A DNA stretch of 49,289 nt from an uncultured Clostridia bacterium (GTDB lineage Bacteria > Bacillota > Clostridia > Oscillospirales > Ruminococcaceae). The notes under the pieces were generated by a model. That model was not told where the DNA came from, ran no database searches, and saw only the letters and a program-made list of their open reading frames with translations. Of the stretch, positions 36,015 through 44,313 are shown in pieces. How positions within the stretch are numbered: position 1 is the stretch's first letter; each line of letters begins with the position of its first letter. Location of the stretch: positions 1-49,289 of the forward strand of contig CALXHI010000031.1 in assembly GCA_944388075.1 (NCBI GenBank), read 5' to 3'. The position numbers were made by a program, and so were the translations under genes.

Positions 36015-36054
36015 AAAGCGGACTGCGCAGTGCAAGTGCGGTTCGCTTTTTCTT
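36015..36054 (+). terminator. ftsZ terminator
   Basis: A 12 bp stem with two G-U pairs begins AAAGCGGACTGC (36015) and closes with its complement near 36048, followed by TTTTTC. It ends the dcw transcript 25 bases after ftsZ. Confidence 0.8.
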
Positions 36055-36162
36055 TGCAGATGCGAGATTTTTGCATATGTGCTATGGAGAAAAGCAGTAG
36101 CCCGCAGATATCGTATGGGCAAAATGCACGAAAATATCACAAAATATTGTACGATGTGTATC

Positions 36163-36191
36163 TTGAAAATCGAAATCAAATGTGATAAAAT
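36163..36191 (+). promoter_or_regulatory. promoter of the DivIVA-like gene
   Basis: TTGAAA (36163-36168), 17 bp spacer, TAAAAT (36186-36191). The leader to 36351 is about 150 bases and contains the short frame annotated next. Confidence 0.6.
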
Positions 36192-36216
36192 GTATACGAT
36201 CATTGGTGGAGATTGC

Positions 36217-36339
36217 ATGGGATGGCGGTCGATGCGCGAAATCCGCAGCGTGAATCGGATTGCCCGCAACTCTTCCTATGCCTATGGTACAGCCGATGGG
36301 CGTATACAGCGAATCAAGTTTTACCGATGCGGAGGATAG
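36217..36339 (+). CDS. possible 40-residue leader peptide
   Basis: The ATG at 36217 has GGTGGAG 6 bases upstream and encodes a basic 40-residue peptide (MGWRSMREIRSVNRIARN...) whose TAG stop overlaps the ribosome-binding region of the DivIVA-like gene, 11 bases before its ATG. The site and spacing allow translational coupling. I recognise no family; it may be chance. Confidence 0.3.
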   Translation: MGWRSMREIRSVNRIARNSSYAYGTADGRIQRIKFYRCGG

Positions 36340-36350
36340 GAGCGTTTTTT

Positions 36351-37901
36351 ATGGGCTTGGAACAGCAAATCGTGTTGAGAACCGCCAGAATGGGTGGCTT
36401 CGTCAAGGAAGATGTCTTGGCGTATGTCGATGAACTCAATTCCAAAATCTATGCACTCGAGGAAGAAAAGTCAGCACTGCAAAAGAAACTCGAAACCGGC
36501 GGCATGAGCGACAAGGAAAAGACTTCGTATGAAGAGGAGCTTGCACGTTTGCGTGGCGAACTCGGCACAACGAAGAATCAGCTGCGTGCCGCACAGGATG
36601 AACTGAAAAAGCGTCCGGTGATCGATGGTTCGGGTGAGGGCGGCGCATCTGCCGAAGAACTCGAAGCTGTGCAGGCTGAGCTTGCGGACGCACGCACCAA
36701 GATCGAGTCCATGTCTTCCGAATTGACTGATACACAGGCGGAGCTCAATGCAGCCAAAGCCGAAATCGAAATGGCGCAGGAGAATGCGGCAGAGCAGGCA
36801 AAGAAAATCGAAGATCTTAATGCCGATAACGAACAGCTGCGTCAGGATTTGAGTCAGGCGGTTGCACAGTCGCTGATGGGCGGCGCAGATGACGACGCAA
36901 AGGCAACCCTTTCTGCGGAACTGGTTGATTTGCAGCAAAAGAATGCCGAACTGCAAGCAAAACTGAACGATACTGCCGAAGAAGCAGCATCGCTCAAAGC
37001 AGAGCTGGAAGCCAAGGATTCGATGTTTGCCGAGCAGGCAAACCTTTCGAATGAATCCGATTTGAAGCGTTTGGCGGAGTATGAGGCGCAGATTGCCGAT
37101 CTCCAGCATTCGCTTGCCGAAAAACAGCAGGAAATCGATGCGCAGGCACAGCAAATCGTCGAGCTGCAGGAAAATTCTACCGACATCGGTTCGGGCATGA
37201 GTGCCCTCTTCCTCGAGGCACAGCAGACGACCAACCGCCTGAAGGCAGAGGCGAAGAAGGATGCTGAAAAGCGTGTGAAGGAAGCCACTGAGCAGGCAGA
37301 AGCTATCGTCGCCGAAGCAACTGCAAAGGCTGATGAGATGATTGCCAATGCAACCGCACAGTCCGAGCAGACTGTTGCGAACGCCAACGCACAGGCGGAA
37401 ACAACCATCACCGGTGCCAATGCGCAGGCGGAGGCAACGATTGCGAATGCCAATGCCGAGGCAGAGCAAAAGCTCAACGATGCCGATGCGAAGGCCATCA
37501 AAATTGTCGCAGATGCGGAGGATTCCGTGCGGCAGTCTTTGGTCGATGCCGAACGCCGTACCAAGACCACAACCGATACCGCACGTACGGTTCGTGCGTT
37601 GCTCCGCAGTGAGATCGACAATGTTGCAAAGAAATTCAATGAGCTGACGCTCGTGCTTGAAAATCTGACCGAGCAGACAGGTTCTCGTCTGACCGAAGCC
37701 AAGGGCGTGATTTCCGAGGCTCGTTCGACCATCACCGAAAACGAGGAGCTGCCGAGCTTCGAGAGCTTTGATGAGCTGGTTGCCAAGAGTTTTGGTAAGG
37801 TGAATACCACGGCTTCGATCGGCGATGATCACGGTGACAAAAAAGATGTGACGTTTGACGATATCGCCAAGGCATCTTCGGAAGCCGGAAGCTGGAACTG
37901 A
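36351..37901 (+). CDS. DivIVA-like coiled-coil protein
   Basis: This is a 516-residue, almost wholly helical protein. The N-terminus (ARMGGFVKEDVLAYVDELNSK) resembles the DivIVA membrane-targeting domain, and coiled coils follow through about residue 290. Residues 311-409 are nine tandem 11-residue repeats of the form (N/E/D)A-x-A-x-A-E-x-x-(I/V/L)-A. Such hendecads form a right-handed or straight coiled coil. A long C-terminal helix and a short tail follow. It lies after ftsZ, where DivIVA and SepF genes usually sit, so a role at the division site or pole is likely. GGAGGATAGGAG precedes the ATG. Confidence 0.75.
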   Translation: MGLEQQIVLRTARMGGFVKEDVLAYVDELNSKIYALEEEKSALQKKLETGGMSDKEKTSYEEELARLRGELGTTKNQLRAAQDELKKRPVIDGSGEGGASAEELEAVQAELADARTKIESMSSELTDTQAELNAAKAEIEMAQENAAEQAKKIEDLNADNEQLRQDLSQAVAQSLMGGADDDAKATLSAELVDLQQKNAELQAKLNDTAEEAASLKAELEAKDSMFAEQANLSNESDLKRLAEYEAQIADLQHSLAEKQQEIDAQAQQIVELQENSTDIGSGMSALFLEAQQTTNRLKAEAKKDAEKRVKEATEQAEAIVAEATAKADEMIANATAQSEQTVANANAQAETTITGANAQAEATIANANAEAEQKLNDADAKAIKIVADAEDSVRQSLVDAERRTKTTTDTARTVRALLRSEIDNVAKKFNELTLVLENLTEQTGSRLTEAKGVISEARSTITENEELPSFESFDELVAKSFGKVNTTASIGDDHGDKKDVTFDDIAKASSEAGSWN

Positions 37902-37905
37902 ATCC

Positions 37906-38442
37906 ATGACCTATCAACTCCATACATCCGAGCTTCCTGCCATCGTGCGGGAGGCGCAGACGCTGCGGGCAGGGGATCGTGTGATCCTCTCCGGTACGGT
38001 CTATACGTCCCGAGATGCGGCGCATAAGCGCATTGCAGCAGCGTTGGCAGCAGGAGAAGCTCTGCCCTATCCGCTGCAAGATGCGGTTGTCTACTATGCA
38101 GGTCCGACCGCCGCACCACCCGGACGCCCCATCGGTGCATGCGGCCCGACCACCTCGAGCCGTATGGATCCGTATGCGCCAATGCTCCTCGATCAGGGTC
38201 TGATCGCCATGATTGGCAAAGGCGAACGCAATCAGGCTGTCTGCGATGCCATCGTGCGAAACAAGGCGGTGTATTTCTGTGCAGTTGGCGGTGCGGGCGC
38301 ACTGGCGGCGGCGCATATCACCGAATGCGAGGTCATTGCCTATGAAGATCTGGGTTGCGAATCGGTGAAGCGTTTGACGTTTGACCAATTTCCGCTGCTC
38401 GTCACGATCGATTCGGTTGGCGGCAATCTGTTTCGCCGTTGA
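37906..38442 (+). CDS. class I fumarate hydratase (or tartrate dehydratase) beta subunit
   Basis: This 178-residue protein matches the C-terminal/beta part of iron-sulfur class I fumarases and L-tartrate dehydratases. Visible motifs are GDRVILSGTVYTSRDAAHKRI, VVYYAGPTAAPPGRPIGACGPTTSSRMD, MIGKGER and the GGAGALAA loop. It needs an alpha subunit holding the 4Fe-4S cluster, and none is coded in this window. It begins 4 bases after the DivIVA-like gene with only a weak GGAA site, so it is probably translated by coupling. Confidence 0.9.
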   Translation: MTYQLHTSELPAIVREAQTLRAGDRVILSGTVYTSRDAAHKRIAAALAAGEALPYPLQDAVVYYAGPTAAPPGRPIGACGPTTSSRMDPYAPMLLDQGLIAMIGKGERNQAVCDAIVRNKAVYFCAVGGAGALAAAHITECEVIAYEDLGCESVKRLTFDQFPLLVTIDSVGGNLFRR

Positions 38443-38529
38443 TGTTCGTGAGAAGTCACGATTATTGATGTTGAAAGTTGTGCAAAGTGCTGTTTTGCGT
38501 GAAAACTTGTAATTTTTTTCGTAAACGCC

Positions 38530-38558
38530 TTGACAACGGTGCATTTTTTGGTTATAAT
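38530..38558 (+). promoter_or_regulatory. promoter of the SigH-like gene
   Basis: TTGACA (38530-38535), 17 bp spacer, TATAAT (38553-38558), a consensus sigma-A promoter about 140 bases before the sigma factor gene. Confidence 0.9.
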
Positions 38559-38611
38559 TATATTAAGTACTGCCTTGCAGCTGTGTTTTGTATGGCTGCA
38601 GCGTTACCATG

Positions 38612-38655
38612 TCACAAGCTTGTCACCTATGGTTCTGAATTCGTGACAATTGTGA
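38612..38655 (+). promoter_or_regulatory. inverted repeat in the sigma factor leader
   Basis: TCACAAGCTTGTCAC (38612-38626) pairs with GTGACAATTGTGA (38643-38655), 13 pairs with a 2-base bulge and a 16-base loop. It lies between promoter and start codon with no T tract, so it could be an RNA stem or an operator. Confidence 0.5.
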
Positions 38656-38706
38656 ATCGCATGTGCCATGTGTTCGGTGTGATCCCGGGAAGGAGGGTGC
38701 TGTTCG

Positions 38707-39339
38707 ATGCCCGATATCGGTCAAAACAGCGAGCCGACCTGTAATTTCGATCAGTTCACCGATGAACAGCTGGTTGCGATGGCGGAGGAGAATTCCGCTG
38801 TGGTTCCGGTGCTGCTTCGGCGTTATGTTCGTTTTGTATCCTATTTGGCACATCGCTTTGCCGATACGTCTGCCGACAAGGACGATTATACGCAGGAGGG
38901 CTTTTTGGGACTGCTGTCTGCGATTTCCGCCTATTCGCCGGAGCGTCATGCGAGTTTTCGGACCTTTGCTGCCACCTGTATTCGCAATCGAATGCGGAAT
39001 TTGCGTGCGGCCGGAAATCGTTCGGTATCCCAGCGCTTGAGCCCGGAGGCGTTATCGATTGACGATGCGTCATTGGCGTTGGAAGATGCGTTGGTCGATG
39101 CACAGAATGTACCCGACCGAATCTTCGATGAGAAGGCGTGTGCAGATGCACTTGAGCGAATTTTCGAGCAAACATTGTCCGGATTGGAGCTTGAATGTTG
39201 GCGCAGATATTTGAGCGGTATGTCCTATGACGAAATTGCTGAGGCCATGGGTCTGACCACAAAAGCGGTCGATAATGCGGTACAACGCAGTCGGCGCAAG
39301 CTCCGTGCCGTCCGGAGCGAGGGAACTCCCTCAGATTGA
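38707..39339 (+). CDS. sigH: SigH-like sigma-70 family factor
   Basis: This 210-residue sigma factor has region 2 (DDYTQEGFLGLLSAISAYSP, ASFRTFAATCIRNRM) and region 4 (LSGMSYDEIAEAMGLTTKAVDNAVQRSRRKL). The ending TTKAVDNAVQRSRRKL is close to the KSIDNALQRVKRKL of Bacillus SigH, which starts sporulation and competence. The length matches. GAAGGAGGG lies 9 bases before the ATG. The symbol reflects family similarity; the orthology is not proved. Confidence 0.82.
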   Translation: MPDIGQNSEPTCNFDQFTDEQLVAMAEENSAVVPVLLRRYVRFVSYLAHRFADTSADKDDYTQEGFLGLLSAISAYSPERHASFRTFAATCIRNRMRNLRAAGNRSVSQRLSPEALSIDDASLALEDALVDAQNVPDRIFDEKACADALERIFEQTLSGLELECWRRYLSGMSYDEIAEAMGLTTKAVDNAVQRSRRKLRAVRSEGTPSD

Positions 39340-39563
39340 CGTTGCGCATCATGGACTATGGGCAGAACACCATGGAATGTGACCGACACAGTCCGGTTGG
39401 CTGTAATCATCAGACCCGGAAGCATTTCTTTCCGACGTGGCAGCTGTCACGCTGTCTGCACGCCCAATGGGGCTTTTCCATGGTTCGCAGGCATCGCTGT
39501 TTTTTCAGCAGTTAGGCGAAAATCCCTCCGAGGTCCAAAATCAAAGAAGCGAGGATATTTCAC

Positions 39564-39842
39564 ATGTACGAAGACAGAACCTTAGTATGCAATGAGTGCG
39601 GACAGGAGTTCACATTCACCGCTGGCGAACAGGAGTTCTATGCCGAAAAGGGCTTTGCCAACGATCCGAAGAAGTGCAAGGCGTGCCGTGATGCCAGAAA
39701 GAATGCCGGTCGTACCGAGCGTGAGACCTTCACTGCGACCTGTGCAGCTTGCGGTCGAGAGGCTCGTGTGCCCTTCCGTCCGAAGGAGGATCGTGCTGTC
39801 TACTGCAGCGAGTGCTACGCAAAGATGAAGGAAGAGCAGTAA
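39564..39842 (+). CDS. small zinc-ribbon protein
   Basis: This 92-residue protein has four CxxC pairs: CNEC (9-12), CKAC (38-41), CAAC (60-63) and CSEC (81-84). They make two treble-clef or ribbon zinc sites as in the CxxC-x17-CxxC family common in Clostridia. AGCGAGG precedes the ATG. The role is unknown; binding of RNA, DNA or a protein partner is usual for such ribbons. The 224-base gap before it shows nothing I can support. Confidence 0.8.
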   Translation: MYEDRTLVCNECGQEFTFTAGEQEFYAEKGFANDPKKCKACRDARKNAGRTERETFTATCAACGREARVPFRPKEDRAVYCSECYAKMKEEQ

Positions 39843-39885
39843 TCTGCGCAAATCTGCAATTCCCTGCCCCAGAAAGGATACCCCA

Positions 39886-40083
39886 ATGGAAATCACGAAG
39901 GATACCATTATTGGCGATATTCTCGATGCCGATCAGACTACTGCACCCTATTTCCTCGAAATGGGCATGCACTGCCTGGGCTGCCCTTCCGCAAGAGGTG
40001 AGTCGCTGGCAGATGCTTGCAGTGTGCATGGTGTCGATGTCAATCAGCTCGTAGAAAAGCTGAACGCCCACATGAACAAATAA
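39886..40083 (+). CDS. DUF1858 / redox disulfide domain protein
   Basis: This 65-residue protein is the short single-domain form of DUF1858, with the motif GMHCLGCPSARGESL, in which the CxxC pair may form a redox disulfide. Members are found alone, fused to ScdA/RIC iron-sulfur repair proteins and near hybrid cluster proteins, so a role in nitrosative stress or iron-sulfur repair is possible. AGAAAGGAT precedes the ATG, 43 bases after the zinc-ribbon gene, so the two probably form an operon. Confidence 0.85.
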   Translation: MEITKDTIIGDILDADQTTAPYFLEMGMHCLGCPSARGESLADACSVHGVDVNQLVEKLNAHMNK

Positions 40084-40090
40084 GCAAAAG

Positions 40091-40116
40091 CTGCTGCGTG
40101 CTGCGCAGCAGTTTTT
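40091..40116 (+). terminator. terminator before the DUF4317 gene
   Basis: CTGCTGCG (40091-40098) pairs with CGCAGCAG (40104-40111) around 5 bases and is followed by TTTTT. It lies only 18 bases before the next start codon, with no room for a promoter in between. Confidence 0.85.
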
Positions 40117-40134
40117 CTGTTGAAAGGAGATACC

Positions 40135-41343
40135 ATGAACCGCAAAGAACTGTCTGAAATCCGCAGTCATTTCAAGCCCGAAGCGAAATATTTCACGCTC
40201 GAACGTGTGCTGACTGCTTTTGTCGATGCACAGCGGAATGTGCGTGGCGTGAGCGTGCGGAACGGATCTTCCGTTCAAGATGCCGAAAGCACGTTGCTGT
40301 TTGATACGATGCGTAAGGTGCTGAATTGCAATCTCGGCAAGCAGAGTAACGAGCTGCCGTTCCGCAACCACGCATATAGCGAAGATGGCGCACAAACCTA
40401 TCTGGCATCGGTGCTGGCATCGGAACTGCGCAATGACGAGGTTGTGCAGGATTTCCTCAATCGGCTTGCGGAAACGCTCGATTCCGAAAGCCCCTATGCC
40501 GTGTTCGCCGCCTATTGCCTTTACGATACGCCCCGCAAGAACAAAATGGACGAAATCGATGACGAGGCAGAATCCGATGGACTGTACCGGTATCTTGTGG
40601 TAGCATTCGTGCCGACCAAGCCGGCAGAGAGTAAACTCGTCTATAATCGAGAGGGTGATGCCATTGCACAGGAGGTCAACGAGTCGGTTGCGCTGAGCAA
40701 GCTGCCGGCAGAGGGCTTCCTCTATCCCGTGTTCACCGATCGTGTGCCGGACGTACATCATGTGCTGTACTACACGAAAACGCCGAACGAGCCGAATGCC
40801 AAGTTGGTCGAGGAATTTCTCGAATGCGACCTCGAAACGTCAATCGAGGACGATAAGGAAAGCATGAAAACCGTGCTTGAGCATGTGCTCGGCGATGATT
40901 TGACCTATGAAACCGTGACTGCCGTCAACACACAGCTGCTCGAGATTGCTGCGAAAAACAAAACCGAGGAAGCCCCGACCGAGTTGACCGGGCATATGCT
41001 TCATCGGATGCTGTCGGAGGCAGGGGTGCCCGAGGAAAAGCTCGTAAACACGGAAGAAATCTTCTCCGACTATGTGGAGTCTACGCTGAAGCCCGAACGT
41101 TTGGTTTCGCAGAAAACCGTCATCAAAACCGCCGATATCGTGGTACAGGTCAAGCAGGAGGCGAAGGATCGGGTGCATCTCCAATCCGACCACGGCGGTC
41201 ATCAGCTGGTCATCGAGCTGGATGATGTCAACATCGAGGTCAACGGCTTTGACCTCAAGGTTCCCGGTATGCTCGAAGCCGTCACCGCCGAATCCTCCGT
41301 ACCGATGCCGGAAGTTGCCGAACCGATTTGTACGACCTTGTAA
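40135..41343 (+). CDS. DUF4317 protein
   Basis: This 402-residue protein starts MNRKELSEIRSHFKPE, the typical opening of DUF4317, a family of soluble Clostridia proteins with no known function. The body is acidic and mixed alpha/beta, with no signal peptide or membrane segment. GAAAGGAG precedes the ATG at 40135. The terminator directly upstream means that expression needs readthrough or a promoter hidden in the DUF1858 gene. Confidence 0.8.
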   Translation: MNRKELSEIRSHFKPEAKYFTLERVLTAFVDAQRNVRGVSVRNGSSVQDAESTLLFDTMRKVLNCNLGKQSNELPFRNHAYSEDGAQTYLASVLASELRNDEVVQDFLNRLAETLDSESPYAVFAAYCLYDTPRKNKMDEIDDEAESDGLYRYLVVAFVPTKPAESKLVYNREGDAIAQEVNESVALSKLPAEGFLYPVFTDRVPDVHHVLYYTKTPNEPNAKLVEEFLECDLETSIEDDKESMKTVLEHVLGDDLTYETVTAVNTQLLEIAAKNKTEEAPTELTGHMLHRMLSEAGVPEEKLVNTEEIFSDYVESTLKPERLVSQKTVIKTADIVVQVKQEAKDRVHLQSDHGGHQLVIELDDVNIEVNGFDLKVPGMLEAVTAESSVPMPEVAEPICTTL

Positions 41344-41417
41344 GGGCAGGGAACATGAAGAAATTCTGAAAGTTCATGAGGGTTTCCTGAAGAGTTCTGA
41401 GGATTTTTGGAAGAATC

Positions 41418-41446
41418 TTGCAATTGCGATCGCATCGTGCTACAAT
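41418..41446 (+). promoter_or_regulatory. promoter of the VanY-like gene with GCGATCGC repeats
   Basis: TTGCAA (41418-41423), 17 bp spacer, TACAAT (41441-41446). The spacer contains the palindrome GCGATCGC (41426-41433), and the same 10 bases GCGATCGCAT recur at 41461-41470 over the start codon, 35 bp on. The pair is well placed for a repressor. Confidence 0.65.
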
Positions 41447-41468
41447 AGAGGTGCAAGGAGGCGATCGC

Positions 41469-42230
41469 ATGAAGCAGCGTAATCGAAACAAAATTCGAAT
41501 CCTGTCAATTGGCTTGATGTTAATCGTAATCGCAGTATGTTGGATATGGCAGGGCGGGGGCTGGCAGTGGGAACAGCCGATTACCGCACCCACCGTTCGT
41601 ACCTCGCATCTATCTTCACACACCGATACGGAATCCGTCGGCACTACGACAACCACCACGTCCACCGCAACGCCGGTACAAACCGAAAACTGGCGGCTGA
41701 TGCTGGTCAATCGTTCGCATCCGATGCCTGAAGGGTATCAGCCGAGCCTTGCCGATGTGGATGGCGTGCATCAGGTTGATGCCCGTATCCTGCCATATTT
41801 GCAGCAGATGCTAGAAAAAGCGGAGTCGGACGGCATACCGATTCGGGTAACATCGGCATATCGCACGGATGCAGACCAGCAGCAAATGATGGACGAGAAG
41901 ATTGCCGAATATCTCGCACAGGGCTATGGGTCAGACGAGGCGGAACAGCTTGCGGAGGAGACCGTTGCGCTGCCCGGTACGAGTGAGCATCAGCTTGGAC
42001 TTGCGGTTGACCTGTCGACTGCCGATTGGAATGCAATGTCAGCACAGGAGGTATGGGATTGGCTTGCGGCAAATTGCAGCGATTTTGGTTTTATCTTGCG
42101 CTATCCGGCAGACAAAACAGACCTGACCGGCATTGCCTATGAGCCATGGCATTTTCGCTATGTGGGCGAGGATGCCGCTGCCATCATGGAAAGTGGTCTG
42201 TGCTTGGAGGAATTTTTGGCTCTACCATAA
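41469..42230 (+). CDS. VanY-type D-Ala-D-Ala carboxypeptidase
   Basis: This is a 253-residue membrane-anchored zinc peptidase. It has a membrane segment (about 9-26), a Thr-rich linker (about 52-65) and a peptidase M15B domain. Zinc ligands are His174 in SEHQLGLAVDL, Asp181 and His228 in EPWHFRYV; VTSAYRT is also typical. The family trims the terminal D-Ala from peptidoglycan stems. It does not by itself imply vancomycin resistance; no van ligases are near. AAGGAGG precedes the ATG at 41469. Confidence 0.92.
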   Translation: MKQRNRNKIRILSIGLMLIVIAVCWIWQGGGWQWEQPITAPTVRTSHLSSHTDTESVGTTTTTTSTATPVQTENWRLMLVNRSHPMPEGYQPSLADVDGVHQVDARILPYLQQMLEKAESDGIPIRVTSAYRTDADQQQMMDEKIAEYLAQGYGSDEAEQLAEETVALPGTSEHQLGLAVDLSTADWNAMSAQEVWDWLAANCSDFGFILRYPADKTDLTGIAYEPWHFRYVGEDAAAIMESGLCLEEFLALP

Positions 42231-42235
42231 ACAGC

Positions 42236-42267
42236 AAAGGCTACGGAATTTTGTCCGCAGCCTTTTT
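42236..42267. terminator. bidirectional terminator (VanY-like gene / rqcH)
   Basis: AAAGGCT and CGGA (42236-42247, one mismatch) pair with TCCG and AGCCTTT (42254-42265), followed by TT. It sits between two convergent genes whose stop codons are about 40 bases apart. Confidence 0.8.
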
Positions 42268-42269
42268 GT

Positions 42270-44021
42270 TTAGGATTCCCGCAGCCGCTCGACAAGGGCG
42301 GCATCGGGCGTGACGAAAGCGGTTTGGTAGTTGGTGTAGATGACCATGCCGGGCCGAGCACCTGCCGGCTTTTTGACATATTTCACAAGGCAGTAGTCGA
42401 CCTTGACCTGCGCCGAATCTCGACCCTTGCTGAAGTAGGCGGCAAGCATGGCAGCCTGCTCGAGGGCGCGGTCGGGTGGTGTTTCGCCGTCCGTTTCGAC
42501 GATGACATGCGCCCCATGCACAAGCTGTGTATGAAACCACCAGTCGAGCTTTGCGGCGGTTTTCAGGGTCAATTGGTCATTTTGGCGGTTGTTGCGACCA
42601 ACCAAAATACGATAGCCATCGTCGGAGCGAAACGCAATCGGCGGCAATGCCTTCGGCGGTTTGGTGGTCTTGCGGCTGAGGCGCAAATAGCCCTGTTCTA
42701 CAAGCTCCAGTCGAATCTGCTCGAGGTCCGATTCGCATTCCGCACGGGTCAATGCCTCGAATACGCTCTCGATATAGGCAAGCTCCTGCTGACCGTTCGC
42801 AATCAGTTCGGTCAGCTTTTTTCGTGCCGAGCAAGCCTTTTGGTATTTTTTATAGTACATCTGCGCATTCTGCGGCGGCGTCAGGCGCACATCGAGCGGA
42901 ATCGTCACCTGCGGCATATCGCTCTGATAGAAATCCTCGACCACCGCAGCCGAATCCCCACGCTGGATGCGATAGAGATTCGCCGAGAGCAAATCGCCCT
43001 GCCGCCGATAGGCTTCCATCTCCTCGCAGGCACGCAATTCCTCCTGCTGTACCGCCAAACGCTTGGAAATGCGCTCGGTCGTGTTGACGAGGAATCGGAG
43101 CAAATCGTTGGAACGCTGTCGCATGCGGGCGATATGGTCACGCTGTGCGAAAAAGGCATCGAGCGTTTCGCTTGCGGTTGCGTAGGGTGTGCGGAGCATA
43201 CAGCTGCCGTACTGCTCAATGCGCAGGAATGAGAAATCCTTCAGCTGTCCCTCTTTGGTACGCAGAGTGCAGTAGTGGCAAGTGCCATCGGTCAGCTGCC
43301 GACGGGATTCTTTGAGCGCAAACAGCAGCCGTTCGGTATGGGTCGGGGAGAGCGGCAGGGTGAGCGGTTCGCCACGGCCGGCAAAATATTCCCATTCCCG
43401 TGCGACAATCGGCGAAATGCCCTCGAATTTCCGAATCAACGCCTTTGCAAGCGGTAGCGCCGGCAGTGCGGCGATGGCAGCTTCGAGTGCTGTATCCGAT
43501 GCCGTGAGCAGACAGCAGCGGTCTTCGCGTGGGGGTGCGGTATACTCCGTGCCGGGCAGAACAATGCGCACACGGGAAATTTCCGCATCCACACGACGCA
43601 GGCTGTCGAGAATGCGGCCGGTTTCGTTGACGAGGATGACATTCGAGCATCGCCCCATGATTTCGCAGACGAGGGCGTAGGTGACGGAGTCGCCGAGTTC
43701 GTTGGTGCAGCGGATTTGCAGGCGCAGAATGCGTTCGAGCCCGTCCTGCTGCACGTCCTCGAGCTTGCCGCCGAGCAAGTGCTTGCGCAGGAGCATGCAG
43801 AACATCGGCGGCTGAGCCGGATTTTCGACTGCCGTCTGCGTGATATGCACCCGTGCGGAATCGGCAGAGGCGGAAAGGAGTACCTTCGCCACACTGCCCT
43901 TGCCCCGAAACGAGAGAATCAATTCGTCCCGTGTGGGCTGATAGATTTTGTCGATACGGCTGCCGATCAGCTGCAGCAGCTCTGTGCGGATTCGATGAAG
44001 AAATGCGCCGTCCAGTGCCAT
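42270..44021 (-). CDS. rqcH: ribosome quality control factor RqcH (Rqc2/NFACT)
   Basis: This 583-residue NFACT protein has an NFACT-N domain (MALDGAFLHRIRTELLQLIG, KIYQPTRDELIL, NPAQPPMFCMLLRKHL), a helical coiled-coil middle (about 260-430) and an NFACT-R domain at the end (ILVGRNNRQNDQLTLKTA, DWWFHTQLVHGAHVI). RqcH binds stalled 50S subunits and recruits tRNA-Ala to add alanine tails that mark proteins for decay. GGAGG lies 5 bases before the ATG at 44021; the frame is open further but without a ribosome-binding site. Confidence 0.95.
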   Translation of the reverse strand: MALDGAFLHRIRTELLQLIGSRIDKIYQPTRDELILSFRGKGSVAKVLLSASADSARVHITQTAVENPAQPPMFCMLLRKHLLGGKLEDVQQDGLERILRLQIRCTNELGDSVTYALVCEIMGRCSNVILVNETGRILDSLRRVDAEISRVRIVLPGTEYTAPPREDRCCLLTASDTALEAAIAALPALPLAKALIRKFEGISPIVAREWEYFAGRGEPLTLPLSPTHTERLLFALKESRRQLTDGTCHYCTLRTKEGQLKDFSFLRIEQYGSCMLRTPYATASETLDAFFAQRDHIARMRQRSNDLLRFLVNTTERISKRLAVQQEELRACEEMEAYRRQGDLLSANLYRIQRGDSAAVVEDFYQSDMPQVTIPLDVRLTPPQNAQMYYKKYQKACSARKKLTELIANGQQELAYIESVFEALTRAECESDLEQIRLELVEQGYLRLSRKTTKPPKALPPIAFRSDDGYRILVGRNNRQNDQLTLKTAAKLDWWFHTQLVHGAHVIVETDGETPPDRALEQAAMLAAYFSKGRDSAQVKVDYCLVKYVKKPAGARPGMVIYTNYQTAFVTPDAALVERLRES

Positions 44022-44122
44022 GGAAACCTCCGTATGATAGAATACCCGATGTGGGTGGTATGGGATCATGTCAACACGACCGAATGATGTTCAAACGCTC
44101 CGTTTGTATGTGCAAGTTTTAA

Positions 44123-44293
44123 GGCAGCACCGCCCAAAGACCGCCTGACGGTTTTGTACGCCATCTGCTTGCACTTTTTCGTCATATTTCACAAAAACGT
44201 TCGGGAATACACAGAGTATTCGCTGCGCTTTTTGTTTCATCTGACGAAAACATCGAAGGCGCATCTGACGCACAATCTTTGTGCGGTGTCGCC
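44123..44293 (-). mobile_element. MITE-like element, copy A
   Basis: These 171 bases match, in inverse orientation, copy B at 47477-47649, by eye about four-fifths identical with only small gaps. The ends carry imperfect terminal inverted repeats: in copy A GCACCGCCCAAAG against the complement of CTTTGTGCGGTGTC. Copy A is flanked on both sides by TTAA (44119-44122 and 44294-44297), as from target duplication. No transposase is coded. Short frames inside it are not convincing genes. Confidence 0.75.
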
Positions 44294-44313
44294 TTAATTC
44301 ATTTTTTTTACAA

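Noticed and set aside
36471..37907. Long open frame antisense to the DivIVA-like gene
   Set aside because: It is an artefact of the alanine- and glutamate-rich repeats; the Cys/Leu-rich product has no sense and the plus strand gene has proper signals.
41469..42230. Vancomycin resistance locus
   Set aside because: Only a VanY-type carboxypeptidase is present; no ligase, dehydrogenase or sensor genes accompany it, and such enzymes are common housekeeping genes.
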